DNA from: Arenibacter catalasegens | GTDB lineage: Bacteria; Bacteroidota; Bacteroidia; Flavobacteriales; Flavobacteriaceae | Direction of reading: 5' to 3' | DNA: 64,000 nucleotides | Assembly (NCBI RefSeq): GCF_002909235.1 | Contig: NZ_PHQQ01000001.1 | Span: 1-64,000, forward strand | Shown: piece after piece, positions 34,210 to 44,600 of the stretch | Layout: every line of letters starts with the position of its first letter | Numbering within the stretch: position 1 is the first letter of the stretch | Position numbers and translations under genes: made by a program | Notes under the pieces: generated by a model | Told to the model about the DNA's origin: nothing | Databases searched by the model: none | The model's input: only the letters and a program-made list of their open reading frames with translations

Positions 34210-35823
34210 TCAATCCAATTGTGGCAATTTAAAATTATCCAGAGGACTGGGTAGTTTCATTGCCGCCTCTATTGCTTCGGTAGTCCTAGGAGCCATTCCC
34301 GATAAATTAACAGGACCATTTTTCGTAATTAGGATATCGTCTTCAATTCTTACCGCTATCCCCCACCACTTTTTATCACAATCACTACCCTTCGGTATAT
34401 AAATCCCCGGCTCCACCGTGATAACAGTGTTTTCCTTAAAGGGTTGATAAGTACCTTTATCATGAACATCGAGTCCCAAATAATGGGACGTGCCATGCGG
34501 AAAATATTTTCTGGCCCCTGCAGGACTGTCAATAATCCCAAGTTCCATTAATCCTTTCGCTACCACCTCATTGGCAGCCTGTCCAGGCGCCTGAAACGTT
34601 GCCCCTACCACGCTGGCCTTTATTCCCGCCTCTTGTGCATTATACACGATATCGTATATCTGTTTTTGTTCCTTTGAAAATTTTCCGTTGGCTGGAATTG
34701 TTCTGGTAACATCAGCAGTATATCCGTGATATTCGGCTCCCAAATCCATCAACACCAAATCGTTCCCCACTTTAAGTTTATTATTTTCAATATAATGTAA
34801 AATACAGCCATTGTTACCTCCTCCAACAATAGAAGGATAACCCTCGTATTCCGCACCGTACTTCTTATAGACAAACTCATGTACCCCTTGTATTTCCATT
34901 TCGGACATATTTGGGTGCATGGCCTTCATCACCTCTAATTGGCCCACGGCAGAAATCTCTACGGCCTTCTTTAACAGCACCAATTCTTCCTTGGTCTTAA
35001 TTTCCCTTAGGGTATTCATTATTTCCTCTAATTTGGCGCTTTCAAGATTATTGGATTTCAACTGTAGGACTACCCTTTCCTTAATTTCTTTACGTGATTT
35101 ATCATCAATGGCACCGACAAAATCAACTAGTAATGTATCAGATTTTAATTCCTCATAATAGTTCAAGTACCTCCCTAAGGTTTGAGCTACATTTGCACTA
35201 TTTTCTACTTCAGTAGACCTGATCATACCATAGAGCTGTTGTTTAGTGGCGTTATAATCAGATGGGTAATTGGATTTCTCCTTAAAACTCCTTACTAGAT
35301 CAAAAATATCCGCAGGGTCATCATTATCTCGAAAATCATTATTGAAATCGAAAAAAAGCACATTTTCAAACTTGGAGAAATCAATATCGGAACTTAAAAA
35401 CTCTTCGGCATTAAAGGCACGTCCAAAACCCAATTGTTTTTTTACCCCTTCCACTCCTAGTCGTTTTCCGTTCCATTGTTCCGCTTTTTCATCACGCTTT
35501 TGGGCGTATAGCACTTCGTCATATTCCATCCCATTATTATCGCTTTGCATTTCTGAATAAATAAGCAAAAGGGAATTGGGCTCTTTATAGCCTGTTAAAT
35601 AATAAAAATCCGGATCTTGATGATATATATAATCCACATCATTGGCCCTATTCCTTACCGGAGCGGCAAAAAATACAGCAATACTATTTGGAGGCATGGC
35701 CCTACGTACTTCCTGACGCCTTCCTTTATGAAAATCCGAAGGCAGAAAATCGTTTGGGACCTCCTGGGCTTGGAAAAAAGAAACACAAAAAAGAAAAAAA
35801 GAAAACACTATTAAATTTTTCAT
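34210..35823 (-). CDS. Secreted Xaa-Pro aminopeptidase (M24B)
   Basis: The 537-residue protein has a signal peptide (MKNLIVFSFFLFCVSFFQAQ), an aminopeptidase P N-terminal domain (about 25-240) and a pita-bread M24 domain. Metal ligands are seen as LMDLGAEYHGYTADVTR (two Asp), HGTSHYLGLDVHD (His), VEPGIY (Glu) and RIEDD (Glu). It removes N-terminal residues before Pro in the periplasm. It is convergent with the glycosyltransferase gene. The given start is the second of two near ATGs (the other is 35829). Confidence 0.92.
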   Translation of the reverse strand: MKNLIVFSFFLFCVSFFQAQEVPNDFLPSDFHKGRRQEVRRAMPPNSIAVFFAAPVRNRANDVDYIYHQDPDFYYLTGYKEPNSLLLIYSEMQSDNNGMEYDEVLYAQKRDEKAEQWNGKRLGVEGVKKQLGFGRAFNAEEFLSSDIDFSKFENVLFFDFNNDFRDNDDPADIFDLVRSFKEKSNYPSDYNATKQQLYGMIRSTEVENSANVAQTLGRYLNYYEELKSDTLLVDFVGAIDDKSRKEIKERVVLQLKSNNLESAKLEEIMNTLREIKTKEELVLLKKAVEISAVGQLEVMKAMHPNMSEMEIQGVHEFVYKKYGAEYEGYPSIVGGGNNGCILHYIENNKLKVGNDLVLMDLGAEYHGYTADVTRTIPANGKFSKEQKQIYDIVYNAQEAGIKASVVGATFQAPGQAANEVVAKGLMELGIIDSPAGARKYFPHGTSHYLGLDVHDKGTYQPFKENTVITVEPGIYIPKGSDCDKKWWGIAVRIEDDILITKNGPVNLSGMAPRTTEAIEAAMKLPSPLDNFKLPQLD

Positions 35824-36070
35824 AACCATTCATAAAATTTAAGGTTTAAAAATAATCAATTCCAATACCATATCCACTGACCGTTAACACTATTGGAAAA
35901 AAATAAACCCTTTCAACAAAAGATGGCATTGCATAATGTACAATTTCAGCAATTGGACCACTCACTAGCTAAACATTTAATTCCCAATTAACAATAAATT
36001 GTGCAAAACAAAAGTGTATAAATTTTCACATCTATTAATTTTCGATATTTTTACCCTTTAATAAATTCAA

Positions 36071-37156
36071 ATGAAAAATACAGCACTGACTAAGATTCAC
36101 GAGGCACTAGGCGCCAAAATGGTGCCTTTTGCAGGATATAATATGCCTGTTTCCTATGAGGGGGTTAACATAGAGCATGAAACAGTCCGCAACGGGGTGG
36201 GCGTGTTTGATGTATCCCATATGGGTGAATTTTTAATAGGTGGCCCCAAGGCATTGGACCTAATACAAAAAGTAACCTCAAATGATGCCTCGAAATTAAC
36301 CATAGGAAAGGCCCAATACAGTTGTTTACCTAACGAAACAGGAGGCATTGTAGATGATCTTATTGTCTATAAAATCAAGGAAGAACAATATCTGTTGGTA
36401 GTAAATGCCTCCAATATTGAAAAAGATTGGGACCATATAAGCAGCTACAACACTGACTTTGGAGCAGATATGCGCAATATATCGGAAGGGTATTCCCTTT
36501 TGGCCATACAGGGTCCAAAAGCCGTGGAAGCCATGCAAGCCTTGACTGCAATAGACTTAAGCGCAATCAAGTTCTATTCCTTTGAGGTAGCCGACTTTGC
36601 AGGAATTGAGCATGTAATTATTTCAGCCACAGGATATACAGGTTCAGGGGGCTTTGAAATATATTGTAAGAATGAAGAAGTAGAACAGATATGGAATAAG
36701 GTTTTTGAAGTTGGGGCTCCTTTTAACATAAAGCCCATTGGCCTTGCTGCTAGGGACACCTTACGATTGGAAATGGGTTACTGTTTGTACGGTAATGATA
36801 TTAACGATTCCACCTCGCCTTTGGAAGCCGGTCTTGGATGGATAACCAAATTCACTAAGGATTTTGTGAATAGCGAAGCCTTGAAGAAACAGAAGGAAGA
36901 AGGGGTAGCCAAAAAACTGGTTGCCTTTGAAATTGATGAAAAAGGAATTCCAAGACACGATTATGATATTGTTGATCAAGCAGGCCAGAAAGTAGGGGTC
37001 GTAACATCGGGAACCATGTCTCCATCCATGGGAAAAGGAATTGGAATGGGATATGTACCCACTGCCCAGTCTCAAAATGGAGGTAAAATCTTTATTCAAA
37101 TTAGGAAAAATATAGTTCCTGCTACCATTGTCAAGCCCCCTTTTTATAAGGTATAA
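36071..37156 (+). CDS. gcvT: Glycine cleavage system aminomethyltransferase (T protein)
   Basis: The 361-residue protein has full family length. Folate-binding and catalytic segments include [34 protein letters not shown] and [13 protein letters not shown]. It transfers the aminomethyl group to tetrahydrofolate. The other gcv genes are not in the window. It heads a plus-strand series with the epimerase, PCD and YebC genes. Confidence 0.97.
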   Translation: MKNTALTKIHEALGAKMVPFAGYNMPVSYEGVNIEHETVRNGVGVFDVSHMGEFLIGGPKALDLIQKVTSNDASKLTIGKAQYSCLPNETGGIVDDLIVYKIKEEQYLLVVNASNIEKDWDHISSYNTDFGADMRNISEGYSLLAIQGPKAVEAMQALTAIDLSAIKFYSFEVADFAGIEHVIISATGYTGSGGFEIYCKNEEVEQIWNKVFEVGAPFNIKPIGLAARDTLRLEMGYCLYGNDINDSTSPLEAGLGWITKFTKDFVNSEALKKQKEEGVAKKLVAFEIDEKGIPRHDYDIVDQAGQKVGVVTSGTMSPSMGKGIGMGYVPTAQSQNGGKIFIQIRKNIVPATIVKPPFYKV

Positions 37157-37180
37157 CAATAGTAACGGTTGAGTTTTGCA

Positions 37181-37192
37181 AAAGGAGGTGAT
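37181..37192 (+). promoter_or_regulatory. Near-perfect Shine-Dalgarno sequence
   Basis: AAAGGAGGTGAT lies 3-4 bases before ATG37196 and is complementary to the 3' end of 16S rRNA over about 11 bases. Most genes in this window, as usual for the phylum, have no recognisable Shine-Dalgarno sequence. Confidence 0.7.
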
Positions 37193-37195
37193 AGA

Positions 37196-38014
37196 ATGAA
37201 CAAAATACTCATTTTAGGAGCAAGTGGTTTTATAGGTAATGCCATTTATAAGGAATTACATTCTTATTTTGACACCTATGGCACCTATTATTCGTCAAGA
37301 AGGAGCTTCGAGAACAATCAACAGTTCTTCAGGTACGATCTGGAAGAAGATGACGTTTTTGATATCTTGGATAGGGTAAAGCCCGATCTTATTATCTCTG
37401 CCTTAAGGGGAAATTTCCAAGCACAGGTAATGGCCCATCAACATATGGTAGAATACATTCAAAATAGGGATTGTAAATTGTATTTTATATCCTCTGCCAA
37501 TGTTTTTGATGCTTACAGCAAGTATCCATCCTATGAAAATGACAAAACCTTGTCTGAAAGTATCTATGGTCGACTCAAAATTAAAATAGAAAATATGCTT
37601 TTGAGGATACCTGTTTCCAAAATGGCAATTCTAAGGGTTCCTATGGTTTTTGGCAATAATTCACCAAGAATCAAAGAAATAAGAAATGCCTTGACCAATA
37701 ATGAATCTATTGAAGTATTCCCGAATTTGATCATAAATGTCACCAATGACGACAAACTAACACAACAAATACATTACCTTATAAATCATAATAAAACTGG
37801 GGTTTTTCATTTGGGAAGCATAGACTTAATTCACCATGAAGATTTTATAAAAGAAATTATAAACCGATTGGGCAATTACAGTCCTATCTACAAGAGGGTC
37901 TTTACCACAAATGAAGACCGTTATCTGGCCGTACTACCAAAAACCAACGGCCTATCCAAAGACTTAATATTTAATTATCAGGATATAATTGACCATCATA
38001 TCTTTAGTGAATAA
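37196..38014 (+). CDS. NAD-dependent epimerase/reductase (RmlD-like SDR)
   Basis: From ATG37196 the protein has 272 residues. It begins with a Rossmann motif ILGASGFIGNAIY and carries a shortened SDR catalytic region (ISSANVFDAYSKYPSYEN and SIYGRLK, Tyr-x3-Lys). It resembles dTDP-4-dehydrorhamnose reductases, but no pathway partner is adjacent, so the substrate is unknown. A near-perfect Shine-Dalgarno fixes the start. Confidence 0.8.
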   Translation: MNKILILGASGFIGNAIYKELHSYFDTYGTYYSSRRSFENNQQFFRYDLEEDDVFDILDRVKPDLIISALRGNFQAQVMAHQHMVEYIQNRDCKLYFISSANVFDAYSKYPSYENDKTLSESIYGRLKIKIENMLLRIPVSKMAILRVPMVFGNNSPRIKEIRNALTNNESIEVFPNLIINVTNDDKLTQQIHYLINHNKTGVFHLGSIDLIHHEDFIKEIINRLGNYSPIYKRVFTTNEDRYLAVLPKTNGLSKDLIFNYQDIIDHHIFSE

Positions 38015-38062
38015 GCCCATTTGAATTCTACTGTTTTAATTAACTTTATAAAAAATAGCGAC

Positions 38063-38350
38063 ATGAAAAAATTATCTGAAGAAGAAATTGAAAAACGATT
38101 GAAGGAATTGGATGGATGGGAGTATGTGGATGGTGCCATTGAAACTTCATTTGAATTTAAACATTTCAAGGACGCCTTCTCTGTAATGACCAGAATTGCC
38201 TTTGAATGTGAATCTCAAAATCATCACCCAGACTGGAGCAATGTCTATAATTCCCTAAACATACGGCTATCCACCCATGATGCTGAAGGAGTTACCGAAA
38301 GGGATTTTAAGTTGGCACACAGTATTGAAGAAATTATTGTAAGCAACTAA
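38063..38350 (+). CDS. 4a-hydroxytetrahydrobiopterin dehydratase
   Basis: The 95-residue protein is of PCD/DCoH type. The active-site segment ESQNHHPDWSNVYN with the His-His-Pro-x-Trp motif and STHDAEGVTERD are diagnostic. It recycles hydroxylated pterin made by aromatic amino acid hydroxylases; none is seen in the window. An in-frame upstream ATG38021 adds 14 unlike residues and is less likely. Confidence 0.94.
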   Translation: MKKLSEEEIEKRLKELDGWEYVDGAIETSFEFKHFKDAFSVMTRIAFECESQNHHPDWSNVYNSLNIRLSTHDAEGVTERDFKLAHSIEEIIVSN

Positions 38351-38417
38351 GGTTTACACTTGCAACAGGAGTAAAAATTATTAAATTTGTTTCATATTAT
38401 ACTAATAAAACCAAGAA

Positions 38418-39128
38418 ATGGGAAGAGCTTTTGAATTTAGAAAAGCACGTAAAATGAAAAGATGGTCCGCAATGTCAAAGGCCTTTACCAGAATAGGCAA
38501 AGACATTGTTATGGCGGTTAAAGAAGGAGGACCAGACCCGGGTTCAAATGCACGCCTAAGGGCAGTAATCCAGAATGCCAAGGCAGTAAACATGCCCAAG
38601 GATAATGTGGAAAGAGCCATTAAAAGAGCCTCAGACAAAAGCTTGGGCGACTTTAAAGAAGTACTTTTTGAAGGATATGCACCGCACGGTATTGCCATAT
38701 TGGTAGAAACGGCTACGGATAACAACACCAGGACTGTGGCGAATGTTAGAAGTTACTTTAACAAATGTAACGGTAGTTTGGGGACTTCAGGATCAGTTGA
38801 GTTCATGTTTGACCATACTTGCAACTTTAGAATCCCAGCCGAAGGTATCGACCCAGAAGAATTGGAATTAGAAATGATCGACTTTGGTGCTGAAGAAGTT
38901 TTTGCAGATGAGGACGGTATTCTTATTTATGCTCCCTTCGAAAGTTTTGGAGCCATTCAGAAAGAATTGGAAAACAAGGAAATAGAAATTCTCTCTTCCG
39001 GCTTTGAGCGTATTCCACAGGTTACCAAAGCCTTGAGCGAAGAAGAAGCTGCCGACGTAGAAAAACTATTAGAAAAAATTGAAGAGGATGATGATGTACA
39101 AAATGTATATCACACCATGCAGGAATAA
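38418..39128 (+). CDS. YebC/PmpR-family protein
   Basis: The 236-residue protein has the family start MGRAFEFRKARKMKRWSAMSKAF and GGPDPGSNARLRAVIQNAK. YebC family members were described as regulators and more recently as factors that help ribosomes through proline stretches. It is the last gene of the gcvT series and is followed by a strong terminator. Confidence 0.95.
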   Translation: MGRAFEFRKARKMKRWSAMSKAFTRIGKDIVMAVKEGGPDPGSNARLRAVIQNAKAVNMPKDNVERAIKRASDKSLGDFKEVLFEGYAPHGIAILVETATDNNTRTVANVRSYFNKCNGSLGTSGSVEFMFDHTCNFRIPAEGIDPEELELEMIDFGAEEVFADEDGILIYAPFESFGAIQKELENKEIEILSSGFERIPQVTKALSEEEAADVEKLLEKIEEDDDVQNVYHTMQE

Positions 39129-39148
39129 TTGTTTCCTTTCATAAAAAA

Positions 39149-39187
39149 ACTAAAAAGAGGCCTTAATAGGCCTCTTTTTAGTTTTTT
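39149..39187. terminator. Terminator after yebC
   Basis: Fourteen perfect pairs (39149-39162 with 39169-39182) around TTAATA, followed by a T run; A/T-rich flanks on both sides make it bidirectional with the convergent beta-helix gene. Confidence 0.92.
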
Positions 39188-39241
39188 GGTTCAATGCTTT
39201 TTATCCTTTGTATTAATTCTACTATTTGAAGATATCCAAAT

Positions 39242-40336
39242 TTAGTGCAGTTCTTCGTCAGTTTCTATCAGTTCTGATTTGTTCAAGGTAAGAAAAACCG
39301 TGCTGTCCTCTTCCGATGGGGAAACCGTTGCAATAAAATTGTTCTGTTGGTTTCCAGATGCTACAATAGGATTACCATACCACATATTGCCGTTGTTTAC
39401 AAAAATGTTATTCGTTATAGTAGTTTTGGAATCATGTTTAAAACCTCCACCAGTATTAATAATAGTTCCTGTATTTCCTTGAAATACATTCCCATTAAAA
39501 AGGGTATTATTAGCCCCTAGGGTATCAACGCCCCACGATGGGGTATCACCTATCTTACTAGAAAAGGTAAACAGCAGACGGCCTGTATTGTTTACAAAGG
39601 TCGAGTTTAATACCTGGTAGCGGTTAACCCCTCTAAAACTGGCAATTTGATCGTAATTCCCCCTAAAAGTACAGTTATCTATTTTCACATATCGCTCCGT
39701 TGAAAAAATTAAGCCGCGATTGTAACTAAAGGTTGACCCCGTTACCGTAATCCTATTGGTATAATCACTTTCATTTTCAGATGTAAAACTTGGAGTAGAC
39801 CCCCAATAACTTCTAAATAAGGTAGCAGAATTATTTTTAAAGATGGAATTGGAAATTGTGATGGTTGAATTGTCTCCTTTAGACCAAAACGCAGTATTGG
39901 AATCAATACCCGTAACTATTATCTCAGAGGCATTAACCGTTGAACCGGATACAGCGAGAATTGTTCCATTATTATAGTCATTGGCACTATCCGTAAAGGT
40001 GAATCCTGAAATATCCAATGTGAACCCAGATTCAATTACAAACATAAGGTATTCACTAACAGCAGAAATAGTAACCTTATCAGCCCCTGACCCCTTAATA
40101 ACCATGTTACTTGTCACATTCGGCAGGTTCGCGGTTAGGCTAATGGTACCCTTTAATGCTGAATCAAAAATAATTACATTGATTTTTGAATCTGTATTGG
40201 CGGTATTTATAGCACGGCGCAGAGTTCCTTCACTATTATCATCGGCCAGGGATGATACTCTTATTTCCCCCTGTGCAATGGATACTGAAAAACAGAAGAC
40301 GGCAATAAGAAAATATATTATTTGAATTCTTTTCAT
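39242..40336 (-). CDS. Secreted beta-helix protein, short paralogue without sorting domain
   Basis: The 364-residue protein has a signal peptide ending near SVSIAQ and a CSLREA-type start (VSSLADDNSEGTLRRAINTAN), followed by parallel beta-helix repeats. It aligns with the first ~340 residues of the 1230-residue protein at 41682-45368, then ends in a short acidic tail (ELIETDEELH). It has no thrombospondin repeats and no T9SS sorting domain. Its upstream region shares an element with the long paralogue. It may be a truncated or anchored-elsewhere form. Confidence 0.82.
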   Translation of the reverse strand: MKRIQIIYFLIAVFCFSVSIAQGEIRVSSLADDNSEGTLRRAINTANTDSKINVIIFDSALKGTISLTANLPNVTSNMVIKGSGADKVTISAVSEYLMFVIESGFTLDISGFTFTDSANDYNNGTILAVSGSTVNASEIIVTGIDSNTAFWSKGDNSTITISNSIFKNNSATLFRSYWGSTPSFTSENESDYTNRITVTGSTFSYNRGLIFSTERYVKIDNCTFRGNYDQIASFRGVNRYQVLNSTFVNNTGRLLFTFSSKIGDTPSWGVDTLGANNTLFNGNVFQGNTGTIINTGGGFKHDSKTTITNNIFVNNGNMWYGNPIVASGNQQNNFIATVSPSEEDSTVFLTLNKSELIETDEELH

Positions 40337-40703
40337 TCTAGGTGTAATTTATATTATCGCTGCCAGCTTATATAAAGCCTCTACTTGTTATAAATACGCT
40401 TGTACATTGTTCCTTCATAACGTATTGAAATCAAAATTAGTATTTCAAACCTATTAAAGGAATTATTCTAGCAGCAAAGATGTATAAGTGTTAAAAAATG
40501 TTGTGAAAAGCGCTATTAGTAAAGTCTTGTATTTTTTAGGAGTTACCAATTCCATGCCAAAAGCAGCTATCAGACTATAAATCAAGATTTAGTATTGGTC
40601 ATTTCTTTAATAGAGTTTTCGCAATTCTTTTAATACAAATTATTCTTTTGCACCTTAAAAATTTGGGAGAAATGCTTCTATTTCCATATCAATATGAATC
40701 AAA
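40337..40703. other. Promoter region of the short beta-helix gene
   Basis: No gene is seen. The stretch contains the 31-base element 40475-40505 shared with the long paralogue, and ACTTGTTATAA near 40385. Confidence 0.4.
40475..40505 (-). promoter_or_regulatory. Shared upstream element, copy 1
   Basis: On the minus strand the 31 bases begin CACAACATTTTTTAACA and end TACATCTTTG. They match 45514-45544 at about 26 of 31 bases. Both copies lie about 140 bases before the start codon of a beta-helix gene. Confidence 0.5.
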
Positions 40704-40735
40704 AAAAGGGCTATTGCATATGCAATAGCCCTTTT
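40704..40735. terminator. Terminator of the T9SS cargo-PorP operon
   Basis: The 32 bases are one perfect palindrome with arms AAAAGGGCTATTGCAT. T runs lie on either side, and it sits 24 bases after the PorP/SprF stop. Confidence 0.9.
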
Positions 40736-40758
40736 CACGCTAGTTTATACTTTGCTGT

Positions 40759-41646
40759 TTAAAACAAAAATCGCAACAAAAATTCATTGGTATTTTTGGC
40801 ACTGGCCAACTCGCTTCTAGTACTTACCTCATAGGCATATCCCAATAGCAGTCTTTTTTTAATACTGAAATTTACCAGTCCGGCGAACGCGCCATCGGTC
40901 CTATAACTGCCCCCGAACTCAAAGCTGTCGTCAAAGGAAAGCATAGCGTTGAAATCTACAGAGACGGGTGCCCCGCTTACATAACGGCCCATGACCGAAG
41001 GTCTCAACATAAGGTTGGAGGCAGGGTCTAACGGAACCTCATACCCGGCCGTAGCGTAGATATGCGGTTTGGCCATGGCGGCCGTTGCTACTCCATTGTC
41101 ATTATCGGCCCGGTCCGTAGACAGGAGACGTGGTACCGCGAGGGAAGCGTACCACTTGCCGCTCTTCAGTAAAGCCCCCACCCCCACATTGGGATTAAAA
41201 CGGGATATAGAGGAGATACTGGGATCTGAATTTACATTATAGGTCTCCAGTCCAGAAGTGTTAACGCTGTACGAGTTACCGCCCGCCTTAAGCCCGAGGT
41301 AAAGATCGGTCCCTTGGGACAACTGCAACCTATAAGAAAAATCGATGCCGGTAAAGGTCTGGCTCTCTACAAAGGTATTGCTGTTGTAAATGGATATCCC
41401 TATCCCCAGATTTTTGCCCAAGGTGGTCCCAAAGGATACCGCCTCTGCACTGGGGGCATCCGGGATGCCCGTCCATTGTTGCCTGAAACTGGCGGTCACC
41501 ATGGTTTCCCCGTCCACCCCAACATAGGCCGGATTATAGGAATTCATATGGTACATATAATTGGTGACCACCCCTTCCTGTTGGGCAAACAAATTTCCGC
41601 TCACCACTAAAAGTGCGCCTAGAATAATCTTATTTAATATCTGCAT
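40759..41646 (-). CDS. PorP/SprF-family type IX secretion membrane protein
   Basis: From the ATG at 41646 the protein has 295 residues: a signal peptide (MQILNKIILGALLVVSGNLFAQ), then QYMYH-like start VTNYMYHMNSYNPAYVG and a beta-barrel typical of PorP/SprF, ending in Phe (LLRFLF). Such proteins anchor or help deliver T9SS type B cargo. The cargo gene lies directly upstream on the same strand, 35 bases away. Sampled lines are 58-63% GC, clearly above most of the window. Confidence 0.93.
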   Translation of the reverse strand: MQILNKIILGALLVVSGNLFAQQEGVVTNYMYHMNSYNPAYVGVDGETMVTASFRQQWTGIPDAPSAEAVSFGTTLGKNLGIGISIYNSNTFVESQTFTGIDFSYRLQLSQGTDLYLGLKAGGNSYSVNTSGLETYNVNSDPSISSISRFNPNVGVGALLKSGKWYASLAVPRLLSTDRADNDNGVATAAMAKPHIYATAGYEVPLDPASNLMLRPSVMGRYVSGAPVSVDFNAMLSFDDSFEFGGSYRTDGAFAGLVNFSIKKRLLLGYAYEVSTRSELASAKNTNEFLLRFLF

Positions 41647-41681
41647 TTTGTTAATGTCTTTTGTTGTAATTAATGGTTTGG

Positions 41682-44600
41682 TTAATGTGAAGTGATATAG
41701 ATCCATCCGTCCTGGTCAACTTTTCCGTCGCCCTCAAAATCGATCTGGAAATAATACGAACCGGCATCGGGAAGTTTGGCTCCAAGATCTTTGTAACGGC
41801 CGTCCCAAGTATTCTGGTAGTTTCTGGCCGAGAAGACCTCTTTCCCCCAAGAGTTGAACACCCTCACTAGAGAATTGGGATAGTTCTCAATATTGGAAAT
41901 CACCCAGGTATCGTTTATTCCGTCCCCATTGGGGGTAAAGGCTTGGGAAGCGTTCAGCTCCACCGTATCGCATACATCACCAAGGCCATCACCGTCCCGA
42001 TCTTCCTGGCCCGGATTGGCTACCGCTGGGCAATTGTCCAGGGAATCCTGAACTCCATCGCCGTCGGCATCCTTTTGGGAATCCGAACAACCATTGGCAT
42101 CCGCTACCTCATCCGCAGGGGTATTTGGACATTCGTCCAGATTGTTGTTTACACCATCGTTATCATTGTCTTTTTGACTATCGCTACACCCTTGAGCATC
42201 CACGGCCTCATATTCAGGGGAATCCGGGCATTGATCTTCCGCATCGTTAACACCGTCAAAATCACTGTCCTTCTGGGAATCCGAACAACCGTTGGCATCC
42301 GCTGTTTCTCCAGCTGGGGTATCGGGACAATCGTCCATATCATTATTAACGCCATCGCCATCTGCATCTTTTTGAGAGGCGGAACAGCCGTTGGCATCCG
42401 CAGCTTCCCCTGTGGGAGTATTGTTGCAGGTATCAACATCGTCCATAACACCATCGTTATCACTATCCTTTTGGCTATCTGAACAACCGTTAACATCTAC
42501 TGTTTCTCCTGTTGCCGTGTTAGCACAAGTATCATCAGCATCTGAAACACCATCATAATCGGCATCTTTCTGACTGTCTGAACATCCATTGACATCTACC
42601 GTTTCTCCTGTTGGGGTATCAGCACAGGTATCAATAGCATCGGAGACACCATCGTTATCGGTATCTTTCTGACTGTCCGAACAACCATCGGTATCTGCCG
42701 TTTCTCCTGTTGGCGTATTGGCACAGGTATCAATAGCATCTGAAACACCATCGTTATCCCCATCTTTTTGGGTATCTGAACAACCGTTAACATCCACTGT
42801 TTCTCCTGTTGCCGTGTTAGCACAAATATCAATAGCGTCTGAAACACCATCATTATCTGCATCCTTTTGACTGTCTGAACAGCCATTGGCATCTGCGGTT
42901 TCTCCAGAGGGAGTATTTGCACAAATATCAATAGCGTCTGAAACACCATCGTTATCGGCATCCTTTTGACTGTCTGAACAACCGTTGGCATCTACTGTTT
43001 CTCCTGTTGGGGTATCACCACAAATATCAATAGCGTCTGAAACACCATCATTATCGGCATCTTTTTGAGAATCTGAACAACCGTTGGCATCTACTGATTC
43101 TCCTGTTGGAGTATCGGCACAGGTATCAATAGCATCGGAGACACTATCGTTATCGGCATCTTTTTGAGAGTCTGAACAACCATTAGCATCTACCGTTTCT
43201 CCTTCAGGAGTGCCCAAGCAATTATCCAAACTATCTTTTATTCGATCGCCATCTTCATCTGGACTAGGCGTACTTCTTTCATAACTAAAACCACCACCGA
43301 TACCATGATCATCCCATGATAAAATTTTAACATCAATATAGATATCATCTGTAATAAGATGAAGTACAAAATCTCTATTTTCAAAACAAGGTGGACACCA
43401 CTCTATAAACGACATATCATATGCCCAAGGTGAAAAATTAAGTGCTCCAAAATCTGCAGTGGTACCCTGTGCCCATTCAGTATCTATAGGAGATTGGTAA
43501 TTAAAATCATCGTAACTTGCTTCCTTGGCAATATTGAACAAGCTACCATTATTATCTCTTGTAAATATTACATTATCCGTTAAAAAATCCTGATTCTCCG
43601 CCTGAGTCCAATCAGTATTGGATATTTTTTCTACAATGAGTTTTGGCCCATCCCAGATAAAGGGCAATGTGGGTACATTGTTAATTATTGGACTGAAATC
43701 ACTTTCATTCCCCGCTAAATCATAGGCCGTTAAACTGTAATAGTAAGTAGTATTAGCAGTTAAACCTGTATGGTTAAATTCATAATAGCTAATGTGGGAA
43801 AGGTCTGCAATCAAAACCAAGGAGTTTTCATCGGTACCTCCGTATAAATGATATCCTACTGTATCTTCTGTATTGGAATCCCATTCTAGATGAATTTTAT
43901 ATGGACCAGCAGTACTTGTGAATCCAATGGGAGCAAGTGGCTCGGTAATATCTGTACATCCATCTTCTTCCACAATCTCTCCAGCTGGTGTTTCAGGACA
44001 AATATCCTCGTAATTGGCAACCCCATCCTCGTCATCATCCAAAAAATTTAAATTGATGGTACCATTATTCTGTGCAATACTTGCTCTATTCACATCTACA
44101 TCATAAATAGAAATCTCATCAAATGGGGATATAGTTAACTCCTCCGTTCCGTAAATAGTACCCACAATATCTATTCCTAAAACATAGGTATTTCCACTAA
44201 TAGATATACTAGTCGGTGATGAAGAGCCCAAGGTAGCATTGCCACTAGAAAGTGCAAATTGAAAGTCATTGGCCTCCAATGCACCAGTCCCCAAATCTGA
44301 ATTAAAAACGGGCCTGCTCATAGTTACCGACACCGTCCCATCATTGGGTGAATGGATAATGGATGTAATAAAATTTGACAAAGAATTTCCAGAAACTACA
44401 ATGGGATTCCCTGTATAGTTATTTCCATTATTTTCAAAAGTATTATTGGAAATGGTTGTTTTATTGTCATTGTTAGTACTCCAACCAGGATTAATAATGG
44501 TTCCCGTATTTCCGGTAAAGGTATTCCCGTCAAAAAGCGTGTTATTGGTTCCTAAGGTACTTGCGCCCCAACCGTTATTTATCGCACTATAAAAAGAAAA

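Noticed and set aside
41943-42482. 179-codon plus-strand frame opposite the thrombospondin repeats
   Set aside because: It is periodic because the 99-bp repeats are periodic; the minus-strand frame has clear domains and a sorting signal.
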